A stretch of DNA of 64,000 nt from positions 16,772,479-16,836,478 of the forward strand of contig OZ017800.1 of NCBI GenBank assembly GCA_963969395.1, given 5' to 3'. The position numbers and the translations under genes are program-made. The stretch is from Pseudoscleropodium purum. Its lineage: Eukaryota; Streptophyta; Bryopsida; Hypnales; Brachytheciaceae. The notes under the pieces are model-generated. The model searched no databases and was not told the DNA's origin. It was given only the letters and a program-made list of their open reading frames with translations. This document shows, one piece after another, positions 27,367 to 39,800 of the stretch. Position 1 is the first letter of the stretch; each line of letters starts with the position of its first letter.

Positions 27367-30300
27367 TACATTCTTAACCCTTTGATTTCACTACTTGGAA
27401 GACAATTATAATATAGATCAAATAGTTTATATTTGAGATAAATATACTACTGAGTCAATAATAGTGTACAATTAAGTATAGAATATATTCTACAATGTTA
27501 GTATAAAGAGGGTCAAAATTAAAGGGTTTTTGAGTGTCTTTTGTGGTTTAGCTATTAGGCCCATTTTCATTGTTTTTTTAATAAAAAGTGAAGAAGAAAT
27601 GTGTTGTCCTACCAAGATATTCTCTTTTGCATAGCAAAAATTGCATTCTAAACCTCTAAAGTCCCAAGGCCATTTTTCTATCAAAAACCACTCAAAATTG
27701 CCATTTTTGTTGTGTTCACTCAAGAAAACAAAAACAAAATCATTTTTTTAGAATCTAACCATAGGATCTTGTACTTTACTTTTCTTATCTCATGTGGTAA
27801 AAATTTCATGAAGTTTGACCGTATAGATTAGAAGATATTAGCATGCAAAGTTGAAAAAGAAATTTTCTTTGAACACTAGATTGTAATTTCAGATGACTTT
27901 GACCACCAATCGTGGAATTTCTTTGCACTACAAACTTTGAATTAAAAGTTTTTTATGTTGAAGAATTGAATTGAAAGTTTTGGAAAAAAAATTCAAAAAA
28001 AAAAAAACACTTGATTTTCATTCTTTAAGAAAATGCTAAATAGAAGTAGGTTCAAGATTGGAAAAAGAACTAAATTGTTAATAACTCCAAGATGGGATGA
28101 AAGACAATAATCCCAATAGTGAGATTGTTTAAGCACGCAAACACAACATTCTCAAAAAAAATTGTGGAAAATTGTGAAAATTACATTCAAAAATGAATCC
28201 TACAAATTATTTTTCCAAGAAGATGCTTAAATTGCCCGAGAAACAAGATCATCCTTAACTTTTTCATTATTAGTCCAAATAGATGAATCAAAGCTTCACA
28301 TGTAGACAAAAATAAAACATTTCAAGGGAAAGAAAATTAGAATTTATTTTGATGTTTTGCGATTTTTTTTGTGTTGCCCGCCGAGTTCAGTTTCAGGCTT
28401 TTTGTGGTATAACTTTTGCTTCCAAACACCAATTGAAATAAAAAAAATTATATTCCCACATAAATAATCAGTTTTTCTATCTTATGAAAAAGTTTGAAAA
28501 AAATTCACCAAAAATTGAGGTTACAAGAACTTGCCCAAAATCTAATTTGTCCCCCGAGGAGACAATGGGAATTTAGAGGTTAATTACCATTGTTTTGCAA
28601 CTTTACCAAATTGAACTATTCATCTCCAAAATAGTACAATGCATCATCAATAGTAAGATCCTATTTGCTTTTGCACATTAGCTGACGAGTCATAGGTTGA
28701 AAAATAACCCTAAAAGGACAAGACTTCTTATCAAGGAACTTTGCCCCAAATGACCAATAGGTGCATTATTCATTTCTAAAGTAATCTTGAAAGTTATACA
28801 TTGTTTATTTTTCGACTCCCAAAACTCTTCTAGTGTTAAAATAGAAATTTGCACGAGTTAGGCATACAAGTATTCTTGTTTTGTCCAAGTTTTGCATTCA
28901 TCCATAATCATGAATTTATAAAATCAACCTTTCTTCATGACTAATTTGCCAAGATTGAATAAACAATTTCTTTGTACAAAGATTTAAGCAAAAATGAAAA
29001 AGATTAGCAAAAATGAGAAATATTAGTGAAAAACAAGAAACAATAGCCAAATGATTAAGAAATGTAAGTGAAAATGAAAAATATTAATAAAATTGAAAAA
29101 AATTAGTGAACTTTGAATATATATTGGGGTATTGTCCACAATGTGATTCAAGTATGTAAGCTTTTGAATTGCAGTTAAGGTGCGCTACCAGTGTACCACA
29201 AATTTTGGCTTACTACAATCACTTTTGAATAATACATATATATATATAAAGTATTAGGCAATTAGTATACTACATAGAATACTTTTGTATATGATAAAAA
29301 AAAATTCACATGAATTCATAATATTTTTGTATATTCAAAAGAAAATTTGGAGATTTATTTGACTTGTGGAAGATATGTGAAAAATAAATATAGAAAAAAA
29401 TGCATTCATATAATTGCAAAATGGGAGTATCATTTATTGTCATTTATTTCTATCAATATGCTAGAAAATGGTAGTTTTGTAAGGAAAGCTACCTCAAACA
29501 AACTCTAGGTCCTTGCAAAGTCCAAACATAAATTGAAATTTGCCAAATTCATTCATTTTGAATGTAAAATATAAGATTGGACTGTATTTCCTAAATTGTA
29601 CCTTGCCTAAAATTGCCATCATCTCTCTATGTATATCTTAAATTTCAATATATATGCTTATTGAAGAAACAATCTTCTAAAACATGAATCTACAAAAAAA
29701 AAGTTCAATCCTTCATAACTTTTGCATATGGTATCCAAATGTCACATTCTTTCATGCATTAGAACCTACTTTCACTTGCCTACAAGAAGATATGAAAATT
29801 TGACAAATTCTAATAATAGTAACAAGTCACAGTAGCTAAAAGTGGCGGTTCTCAGGGTACCCACCTACCAACTCCACTGAAAATTTTTATGAAGCTTTTT
29901 CTTCCTTCCTTTTCTGTTCGATTTTCTAATTTTTTTCTTTTTCTTTTTTTTTCTCTCTTTTCTTTTGGCAGCTCCCAAGGAAGCTTCTCCATTTCCTCCT
30001 TCAAGCCTCACTGGCAGTTGGGTGGCAACGCCAAACCCAACCTTGAGCTCCATGCATGACAAGTCGGATAACAAAAGTATCCACTTCTGTTAAGTTTTTG
30101 TATTATTTTTCTTACGCACCCCCGTTCTCTTCTACAGATTCCTTCTCCGTCGCCCGTTCTCTCCGAAGATCTTTCACAGTAGCGCTTTGGTTTTGACGTT
30201 CCGTGTAGTTCGCAGCAAACATTTGTGAAGAACTCGGTTTTGTGAGTAGACTGATCTAGTTTCAGAAGAAAGGTACGCTTGATGTGAAGGTTTTGAAGGG

Positions 30301-30756
30301 TTTCTTCTGTGCATTCTGTTCATGTTTTGTTTGCTATCAATTTAAGTCATGGGAGTGTGCTTTCGTTGAGAGATCGCTGTATTGAGCTCATGGGAGAGGT
30401 GCAAATACCCTAATTTTTATCACTGTGTATGGATTTTTTTTGCAATTTTGAAAGTGATGGGTTTGGGACCACTATGAGAATACGTTTGAATGGATGTTAG
30501 ACAAACCCATTTCCCAGATCTCAGACATTTAGCCAAGTCATTACAACACCAAATTGGCTAATTGAAAGCCACCCAAGTTTCTTAGAAGAAGTAGAGTTGC
30601 TGTTGGTCACTGTAGGACACGGAATCAAGTATTCGTATCATCTACCTTATCACCCTTTTCTTTGTTTTTCGTTTCTTTTTTCACTATTTGTTTTGTTTTG
30701 TCTTGTTTTGTGTTTTGGGGGGATCTGATGTTGTGGTTGTTGGTGTTGCAGGAGCT

Positions 30757-33614
30757 ATGGCAGGCTTGGGGGAGAAGATCAAGCAGAAGGTGGAACGTGG
30801 CCTGCACAAAGCGGAAGGCAAGAAGAGTGCCGCAGGGAAACGGATTCTCATAGTGGCTACGTCTCATGACAAGCTCGGCGACTCTGACCAGCCCACTGGA
30901 TGCTGGTAATTTTACAATTGCTTCAAGCTGAGTTTCTTTCAAATTCTAAATTTCGTAAATACATTTCAATTATATCTTTTAACAAAGAATCTCTAGGCAA
31001 CGAAGCTGTGTAGTCATTTAGAAAAAAAGCAATTTGATGGTGATTTATTGGTGGTGTTCTTTGTTTTTTTCTAGTGGGTTTTTTACCTGACTATCTAGTA
31101 TGATTTCCTACACTGCTCATGCTTCTACCGTGAATTTCTTGTTGTTGGTAATCTTAGTGGATATTTGTTGATCTTTTGATGGTAGGATTGAGGAGTTAGC
31201 GGCCCCATACTACATTTTCAAGGAAGCAGGTGCTCACGTTGTTGTTGCGAGCTTGAAGGGTGGGAGAATCCCAATGGGTAAGTCCATATTCTGGGTGAAT
31301 AGAGTGCTGTCTTATCCAAATAATTCATCGAAAGCAATGCTTGAATCTCTATAAAATTAACCTCTAATTCGATTAAATTAATGTAAATAGTATGATCGTA
31401 CAAGTTTCAGAAAGGGTTTGGGTGTTAAAGAGTTTAACCTTCAGCTGCTATGATTTCTTTTCCACGATTCAATCTTGGATGTGATGAAAATGAAAGTATT
31501 CTAATGTGTTGCACCTTGCTTCGCAGATAAGACGAGTTTCTCAGAGAATTTTGTGACCGACTATGTAAAGCGTTACTTGGGAGATGGTAAGTTGTTTGTT
31601 TCTTTATCGGAAATACCCCTATTAGATTCACAAAGTCATTCATTGTCAGTTACGATTTCTTCAATTGTGCCTTTTATGTTTTGGAAAGCAATGTTAAATT
31701 CTTGTGACTGATTGGGTCTGTTGTTTTGTCACTCTGCAGAGGAGCTGAAACAGTATGTTGAGAACTCGCTTCCTATTAAGGATATTCCTGGCTCCTTTGA
31801 TGCACTTTTCGTCCCTGGTATTCTACTATTTCAAACACTCAAATTAATTGTGTCCATTGTTCTTGGTTCTCTCTGATGCAAATTGCAACAAAAGTGAACA
31901 GAAGCGAAAGTATTTCGATGGTTTTTGGAACTTTATAGATACTATCTTACAGAAAAATCTTCACCATAATTCACGGGAAGGTTTTCTCTCTTGTCACCCA
32001 ATGATCTTACAAATGATCATAGGACAGCCACTCGTGTTTGACCGTCGTGACTTCACAGAGAAGGTTTTCATCACAATGTTGTCTAAAAGTTCCTGTAGTG
32101 TTCGCATTTGATCGAAAACCCTGTTTTGGATCTTGTGTTTTTTTGCCACAAGATGCGCAATTCTGAAATTGTGAAATGCTCTGGGTTTTGCAGGTGGTCA
32201 TGGTATCATATACGATGGGCCAAATGATGAGACTTTCAATGCTCTATGCAGCAAGTTCTGGGCAGAAGGAAAGGTTGTCTCTGCGGTGTGCCACGGACCA
32301 GCAGGTCTTGTGAATGTCCATGCTCCAGATGGTACCTCCATTTTCAAGGGCAAGAAGGTAAGCCTGTGTGTGAAGCACCCATTCTTTTGGTGCTTCTTGT
32401 GCTTCTCAAAAGGTGAGTCTAAACTCTGTAGGGATACGGCTTCATCACCAGCATTGTCAGCTTCCAAAATTGTCAAATTCTAGGACGAAAAGGTGCATTT
32501 TTGGTTTCTACAGTTTCCTTGAAAGTCATGCATTGGACATTTTTAGTCCTCGTTGTCCTTACTGGGTTGAAATGACCTACATCCCATTAGCAGAACTTCA
32601 AATAATTCTTAATTTATTCATAACAATACTTGAATGATACCTTTTTTTGTTTGACGGCGACCTCTTGAAAATCAAAGTTGTGCAACTTACACAAAATGGG
32701 TTACGAAGTTGATTTTCCAAAGTTGTGGTAAGTTAATTGTGTCCCATGTTTGGTGTCCAGTGTTGTGGCTTCTCAAATGCGGAAGAAGAGGCTTTTGGAA
32801 AGGCGCCGTATGTGCCGTTCCTCCTTGAGGACAGAGTCAAGGAACTCGGTGGATTGTACGAATCTGGACCTAATTGGGTAAGTTTAAACATCAATGCCTA
32901 GCTCTTAATAATTTACGACCCCCTTTTTTTTAGTACAAGGCACACTAGTTCTTTTCTCTTGCATTCTACATATCTTGTTGGCTATGATTGGTGAAATCTC
33001 TTCTAGTTGTTCACATGTCTTGAAAGTCAATGTAGTAAGTGATGTCAATAAGTTAAAGTTTGAATTTTCAATCTTCAATTGCTTGCAATCAGTCAAATAG
33101 AGCTCTTCTAGCGATGCCAACTTTCCCAATCCATGAGGCATGTTCTCTAAGGCCTCACATCCTTCAAAGTCTAGAATCTTTAAAACTTGGAGATTTTCAA
33201 ATGATGCATACCCTACACTCAACTTGTTGCAACCTTCAAAGCCAAGCCGCTCTAAACATGTCATGTTGGCTATGGTTACCAAAATCTCTTCTAGTTGTTC
33301 ACATCTGCAGTAAGTGATGTCAATAAGTGAAAGTCTGAATTTTTATGCATTTTATTTCCTATTTGGGGAATGGAGTTATCTTTCTTGCCCTTGAGTATTA
33401 ATGCCAGTTTTTCTCAACATTTCACTTCAAATATCCCTCAATTTGCATTTGGTATGTTACATTTGATTTTCAATCTCCAGCATATTGAGATGATTGGGTC
33501 TTGATTGTCGTCCAGGAAGCGAAAGCTGTGGCAGATGGAAAGTTGGTTACAGGACAGAACCCAGGAAGCGCAGTGCTTTTGGCTGAATTGGTTTTGAAGG
33601 CTTTGGATGCGTAA
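30757..33614 (+). CDS. DJ-1/PfpI (Hsp31-like) protein, copy 2
   Basis: Tandem paralogue of the gene at 20401-23234. Coding exons: 30757-30905, 31186-31277, 31527-31586, 31740-31817, 32194-32357, 32761-32877, 33516-33614; same exon lengths, 252 residues, intact frame. The catalytic Cys159-His160, GGHG and the acidic residue of TGCWIEEL are kept, so nothing suggests a pseudogene. By eye there is one silent change in the first 543 coding bases but 14 changes in the last 216. The latter give seven replacements: Val to Phe, Thr to Ala, Gln to Pro, Leu to Val, Gln to Glu, Ser to Ala and Ala to Val, all in the C-terminal ~70 residues. The 5'-UTR intron (30273-30751) is about 340 bp shorter than in copy 1. 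Separate regulation is possible because upstream and 3' regions differ more than the gene body. Confidence 0.93.
32905..33310 (-). pseudogene. antisense leucine-rich-repeat fragment in last intron of DJ-1 copy 2
   Basis: Counterpart of 22599-23045 with the same LERLGFEGCNKL and LEELYLTDCKQL repeats. Indels of about 20-30 bp between LRR units distinguish the copies: an extra partial unit near 32975-33005 and a loss near 33302. The frame is now shorter (125 residues), which suggests decay without selection. It lies inside intron 32878-33515. Confidence 0.7.
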
Positions 33615-33995
33615 ACGTGTTCCATAAATGGAGTGGATTTTGGTGAGACATAGCATGAAGCTTGAACTTGTTCTGTAAATGGAGTGGTTTTTGGTGAATC
33701 ATAGCCATGAGGCATACTTAGCATGAAGCTTGAACTTGTTCTGTAAATGGAGTGGTTTTTGGTGAATCATAGGCATGAGGCATACTTAGCATGAAGCTTG
33801 AACTTGTTCTGTAAATAGGGTGGTTTTTGGTGAATCATAGCCATGAGGCATACTTAGCGTGAAGCTTGAACTTGTTCTGTAAATGGAGTGGTTTACGGTG
33901 CATCATAGTTATGAAACAAAAAGCATGAAGCTTGAACTTGTTCTGTAAATGGAGTGGTTTTTGGTGTATCATTGTCATGAAATGTAGCGTGAAGC
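33615..33995 (+). repeat. 3'-UTR minisatellite of DJ-1 copy 2 (about 6 units)
   Basis: About six units of 60-70 bp follow the stop codon, each with a version of TTCTGTAAATGGAGTGG and, in the central three, CCATGAGGCATACTTAGC. The central units are nearly identical, so the array grew recently by internal duplication compared with the three-unit array of copy 1. Confidence 0.85.
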
Positions 33996-34989
33996 TTTGG
34001 GGGTTTATGAGTGTTGTGTTTTGTAGAAGAGTGTATCTTATATAAATGTCTTTTATTATGTACTAGAACAAAGCCTGTTGCAATACAACAAACACCCCAA
34101 AAAATCCCACCAAGTTGTACAGTTTCAGTGAGAACTGTTAGCGCTTGCAATAGCAAAAAAGATTGAATGAAAAAACGTGCGGATGAAAGTGTGATATAGT
34201 TTGCATTTGATATGAAAGATGTGTAAGTTGATATCCAAGTTATCAGGAATTACTGAGTTGTTAACCTTGAAGGACATTGTGGAAATCATCCTTTTGGGTA
34301 CTGTATGAATCATTAGTTGAAAAAAACCCAAGTTACAGCAATCATTGGAGGTCAAGCTAGTGTGTAAGACCTTCCCTTTCTACACAAATTGCCAAAGATT
34401 TTATATCATCTATCACACAGTAAACATGTGTTGCAGCGATCAAGGGTTAATAAAAAATCTCGACTTTTTCAAAGTTGAATCTTGCATGTTCAGTTTAAAA
34501 TTTAAAAAATATATATGGGCAAATGTTGAGGTTAATAGATATGTAGTGGACAAATACCCATTTTTGTGCATATTTATAGTAAAAAATTTTAAACATTTGA
34601 ATTTTGTTTTAAATTCCATAGAATTTGAAGTGTCTAGGGACTTTGATATTGTGTAGTGTACTATATCATTCTAAAATCTTTCCATGATTGAATTTCATGT
34701 TAACCTTGAATTTAGTTGAACCCTATAAAGATGTGGTAGCCTAAAAGAGTCTAATGGATGACAAAAAATCTTTCTATGTAAGAAATGCAAATGTTCATCT
34801 TTAAAATCTTGTGTGAAAAGGCAATAGTTTGACTTCCAATGACTACTTTTAGATTTTTCAAGCAAATAGTTCACATGGTGCGAAAAAAGATGACTTCTAT
34901 AGTGAGTAGTCCAACATTATGGGATAATCTAGAGGTGTCTAGACTTACTTAGGGAATGCAATGATCTCAATATGGGTAGATGACATGAC

Positions 34990-36510
34990 TACAATATTAC
35001 ACCTAAAACGGACCACTCCTCAAAATTGACCCCTATTTTTGAAGGGAAACTAAATAGGGAGGATATCCAAAATGGTGCACATGACAAGGGCAATTGTAAG
35101 GTGAATTTTGAGTAGTACGCAACTCTATTAATAATATTATGGAGGTGGAAATCTTATAAGTCAATTTTGGGTACATTTTTTTATTGTTTTAACTTCTCTC
35201 TAATATCATTTCTTCATATGCATCAAATGCATTTTGTCATCAATCTCCTACATGATATTTTTGCAGGACATTAAATCGTCCATTTAAAAGTGGGCCTAGC
35301 CCAACATGGCATGTCAAGGTTCTGATCGGGGCAATGGAATCTGGCCAAGCATGCGAGGGACGGGTGACAGGCACAGACGCAAGATAACATTGTGTAGGAC
35401 AACAATTTCAGAAAACTTAAGGATGATTACCACCACTCGTGTCTTACGCATGGCAGCACGTTAGTCGTTAGGGCTTAGGGTGGCGGTTTAGGGTTTTAGG
35501 GTCTTCTTTTAACATATCCCACAACGTTTGTTTTACCTCCTACTACCCTATATGTATATAATGAGTTGTTATTTCAATTCATAATACAAATTATGCATGA
35601 ATGGCTTTGGAAGCAAAGTGAAAATAGATGTAGTGGCATGTCACATTAGCATGGGTCTATTTCAAATGGATGGTTTTAAAAATATTTTCTAAGGAAGTAC
35701 AAAGGCCAAACAATTTTTTTCAAAGTTTCACAAAAACAACATTATGTAGCACAATTGGAACAATATTTTCAAAGTTCTTATAGGATTTAGAAAAAAAATT
35801 GATAACACTGAAACAAATAAAGTGTCCATTCATTGTTCTGTAGGTCTTGCACAAAATGAACACATGATCTTTTTTTTAGTGTTATCAATTTATTTTCTAA
35901 GTCCTACAAGAACTTTGAAAATATTGTTCCAATTGTACCACATAATGTTGTTTTTGTAAAACTTTAAAAAAAATTGTTTGGACTTTGTACTTCCTTAGAA
36001 AACGTTTTTAAAACCATTCATTTGAAATAGACCCATGCTAATGTGGCATGCCTCTACATCTATTTCACTTTGCTTCCAAAGTTATTCATGCATGATTTGT
36101 ATTCCGAATTGAAATGACAACTTATTATATGCACACAGGGTGGTAGGCCTTAAGTTTTTTGAAATTGTTGTCCTGTGCGATGTTGTCCTGCGTTTGTGAC
36201 CTTCGCTTGTCCCTTGCCCCTGCCCCCCACACGCTTTGCCAGATCCTATTGCCCAGACCGGGACCCTAACAGGCTAGGTTGGACTGGGCCCAATTTCAAA
36301 TGGAAGATTTAACATCCTGCGATATTTTTAGCATCCTATACCTGGCATCTTTCAAAATTTGTAACTAATTCAAAATGCGTCCCAAAACCATATGAACCAC
36401 TTGCATTTTGGTTTGTAGTCCTTCAAACAATGTGTAAAAATTGTTATTAATTTCCTAGAGCATATTGATTATGCCATAGAGCTTATTCATGTGATTTTAG
36501 GTATAGTTAC
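34990..36510. mobile_element. older MITE-like element, split by the Mutator-like insertion
   Basis: The outer parts (about 34990-35262 and 36321-36510) together match, in inverted orientation, the uninterrupted element at 39346-39800. Its ends carry short inverted repeats (ATTACACCTAAAA on the left, TTTTAGGTATAGTTA on the right). It is interrupted by the 1,058-bp element described separately. Confidence 0.75.
35263..36320. mobile_element. Mutator-like non-autonomous element with long TIRs
   Basis: The element is 1,058 bp, starts GCAGGACATTAAATC, and its complement starts GCAGGATGTTAAATC. It is flanked by an exact 9-bp direct repeat, GATATTTTT (35254-35262 and 36321-36329). Nine-base target duplications with very long TIRs are the hallmark of Mutator-like elements. 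The arms stay alignable almost to the centre (near 35835): GGGCCTAGCCCAAC pairs with GGGCCCAGTCCAAC, and GACAACAATTTCA with the same phrase in the right arm. The left arm has an extra ~95 bp near 35430-35540. No transposase frame is present. The related element at 39346-39800 keeps the empty site, with GACACTTTT at the matching position. Confidence 0.85.
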
Positions 36511-38099
36511 TTTAGATACAGAATAAGAATTCCCTCCCAACAACCAAATATGAAAGATACAAAGAAAAGAAAATTATTTGTCTAAAGGTATGAATATTCA
36601 TTCCAATGAGAGCAATTCAATGCCAAAAAATATGTTCTAATTTAGAATAAGTAGCAATTTAGCAATTTAGCAATTATACATTAACTAAAAAATGTAAATA
36701 TCTTATAAAATATTTCATATGTATTATTTTGTATTATTTTAAGCAAATTATCACTTAAAATAAAAGAATTGGTAAGAAGTCTAAAAGATGAAAATGACTA
36801 GACAAGTCTTCAAACATTCAAATGCCATTTCCATGACTTTTCTTTCTTAACCTTGAAATGCCAAGCTTATGACTACAAAATTGGAAGTCAAATTCCTTCA
36901 CTGTACATGGTTCCATTAAGCAATTGTTTTATTTTCAAAATGAAATCACGTGTTATCTTTATAATAGAGGTTTTTTAGATTATCATTGAAAAATTGAATT
37001 TTTAAAATTTTGAAGAAAAAGTGAAGAAAATCATATCAATAGAAAAATATCTCAAAAAAATTAAAGAACAATATTATAATAGTGAAGAACATTATAGTGC
37101 AAATAAAATTTCCATGCCATTTCACAAATAGAAATAAATAAACATTGGAAATACATCTAAAGTTCAAACTATAAGAAAATATTCAATTTTAGGATTTTTT
37201 CAAAATTTCAAATTGAAATAGAAATTGAGATTAGTGAGCTAAAATTAATTAGATGGGCTTAAATTCAAAGATACTATATTCATGGCTAACATTCAGATCA
37301 ACATCAAAGGAAGTTGAAATTGCCAAATTCATTAAAAATGTGTCTTTTGTGTCTATGGACTTAACACCTTTTTCTTTAAAAAATTCAGTAGTTTCTCATT
37401 TAGGAAATTTCTACTAGCAAATGTTAGATATATATTTAAGGAAGTCTTCTAAAAAGGTTTAAATGAAAGTCATTGTCATGACCATTGTGACAACCTTCAA
37501 ACCTTGATGGATGAATGCATTGGTAGATGAAAGAATTTATGATGATTGTGTCATGACCTTTGATGAATGAATGTTTTTATGAATCATGAACTAATTAATG
37601 ATAAAATTTGCACTAGTAGATAAGCAAAAATTGCCTAGAAATAAAGATCTCCAGATGGTGGATTTGTGCATTAGAGTTAAACAACTTCAATTGGATGACA
37701 AGGGCATTGGAGTGACTAGAGATAGATATATACATATGATTGATTTATGTGGTGAAGTTGACAACTCCACTTGGATGACTAGTGCATTGGAGTTAAACAA
37801 TTTCCAGATGAAGACAAGTATATGGAACTTGTAGATAGATAAGTTCAAGTTTACTTTAGTGGATAGTTTTAAATAGAACCACAATTAAAAATCTAAAAGT
37901 AGAAAAGAAGTCCTAGTTTATATTAAGGACTAATGTTCCTTATTGATAGTCATAATGATATAAGATGGACTAACACATTAGAAGATTTTTGGAGCCTCTG
38001 GATGCCTACGAGTTATCATAGCCTACAAACACAAGGAACAAGTTCGGCGCATCGGTTTGACATGGCCGAGACCTTGCCACATCATTGACCAAATTTAAT

Positions 38100-39330
38100 T
38101 TTCAAAATTTTTTAGAAAATTTTATTTTTTGCATTTAGAGACTAATTTTTTTTTTTTCTTATGAAAAAGAAAATTTTGACAACGAGCTGTTCCTCTTGTT
38201 GCGGGGAACAACTGCGGGAGAATAGGCCCGAAATAGGCTTTTGGACCCCCCCCCCCCAAACTCTTCTAATGGAGATTGGGGATGAAGAAAAAATCTCTTT
38301 GGAGATGGATCTTTTTCTATAGTCATGTAGTTTGAACTCCTTATGAAAACATTTATGTTCATAAGTATATTTTGTGTTCTTGATTAGAGTTCATTATATG
38401 AGGTCTATAACAGTCATCTATTTTTTAGTTAGAAAAATTTGCATTTGACCATCTTTCAATTATTTTCTAGCTCCCTTGACTTTTTAAGGTTAGAGGGCAT
38501 TTACATTAGAAAAAATAAGAACCTTGGGGAGGGCTATTATGGATTCATTTTTGGGCCCCCCATGGTACAAGTACAAAATAAAAAATATATAATATAATAT
38601 AAAAATTTTAAATGATTTAAATATATATATAATATTAAAACCTGATGTGGCATTGATGTGGTACAAAGAGTGCTACATTAGTTGCTTTCATTAAAAAATT
38701 AAATAAAAAATTTCATTCTTCTCTAATTGCACTCAGGGAGACTAGTTCAAAACTTGCATACTTCCCGAGGGCTGAAATTTTTTTGTAATGCTATGGTTTT
38801 TTATGTTTTTTTGTCATTTAGTACGCTTCTAAAGAGCTCTATTTTAGTCCTTAAAAGTCCAAACTAGACATACACTTCTACTATTTAAAGTGATTTTTGA
38901 TATACTTCCAGTGACAAAAATATCTGGCAAGTTGTAATTCCAGACCATTCAAAAGTTAGATAGTATAATATTTTTAGAGTTGTTTTCAACATTGTATTGA
39001 TGATGCTTTTACGGGTTACAATAATCATCTGTGGCTACAATAGATGAGGGACAGTTTCATGAGTTCAATGACATGAGATAGCAATAAAGTTTTTATAGTG
39101 GGCCTAGAGATTTCAAGAAACTTAGTAACATTATATAATTAGGCATTGGTCTCTCCTATGTTGGGCAGGTATTATGCTTTGCTAGATACATGGGAGGGAC
39201 TTGTCAATTAATTCAAGGATTGGGATTGGTTGAGGGATTGTATAAGAGAATTTTGTTCACTGTAGGGGTTCCCTTTTCAAGGATGCAAAGGGACCCCCTG
39301 CCTCATTGATAAATACTATTATGTTGATGT
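38100..39330. other. AT-rich spacer with undetermined repeat debris
   Basis: No coding region. There is an 11-C homopolymer run at about 38247-38257, several AT-only stretches, and a strong hairpin at 39264-39298 (GGGGTTCCCTTT against AAAGGGACCCCC) shortly before a GT/AT-rich stretch. The general look is that of decayed retroelement sequence, but no frame or terminal repeat supports a class. Confidence 0.4.
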
Positions 39331-39345
39331 AAGATTTTGTAAGGT

Positions 39346-39800
39346 AATTACACCAAAAATTCTATGAATAAATTCTTTTGCATAATCAATATGCTCTACA
39401 AAATTAACAACAATTTTTGCACATTGTTTGAAAGACTACAAATCAAAATGCAAGTGGTTCCATAGTTTTGGGATGCATTGTGAATTAGTTACAAATTTTG
39501 AAAGATGCTAAATGTAGGGTGCTAAAAGTGTCATGCATCTAGGTGATTGATGGCAAAATGCATTTGATGCATATGAAGAAATGAGACTAGAGATAAATTA
39601 AAACAACAGAAAATGTACTTGAAATTGACTTGTAAGGTTGCCACCTCCACAACACTATTAGTAGAGCTCCACGCTACTCAAAATTTGTCTTATATTTGTC
39701 CTTATCATGTGTACCATTTGGATATTCTCCCTATTCAATTTTTTTTCAAAAATAAGGGACGATTTTGAGGAATGGTTTTTTTTAGGTATAGTTATTGTAC
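39346..39800. mobile_element. intact MITE-like element, inverted copy of 34990-36510 without the insertion
   Basis: About 455 bp. It begins TAATTACACCAAAAA and ends TTTTTTTAGGTATAGTTA, which form an imperfect 15-17-bp terminal inverted repeat. Its complement aligns along the full length with both outer halves of 34990-36510, sharing AATAGGGAGAATATCC-like, CATATGCATCAAATGCATTTTG and CATCTTTCAAAATTTGTAAC phrases. No protein is encoded. Confidence 0.75.

Larger units (their letters stand above)
24082..34645 (+). repeat. tandem segmental duplication, copy 2 (~10.6 kb)
   Basis: Direct duplicate of 15174-24074. Its extra length comes from a ~1.85-kb insertion at about 25520-27366 and a longer 3'-UTR minisatellite. 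It is shortened by a ~339-bp deletion in the first intron of the gene and by a contracted (TA)n tract (about 29233-29247 against 18480-18551). It ends at the phrase GTCTAGGGACTTTG at 34645, after which sequence unrelated to the unit begins. Confidence 0.95.
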
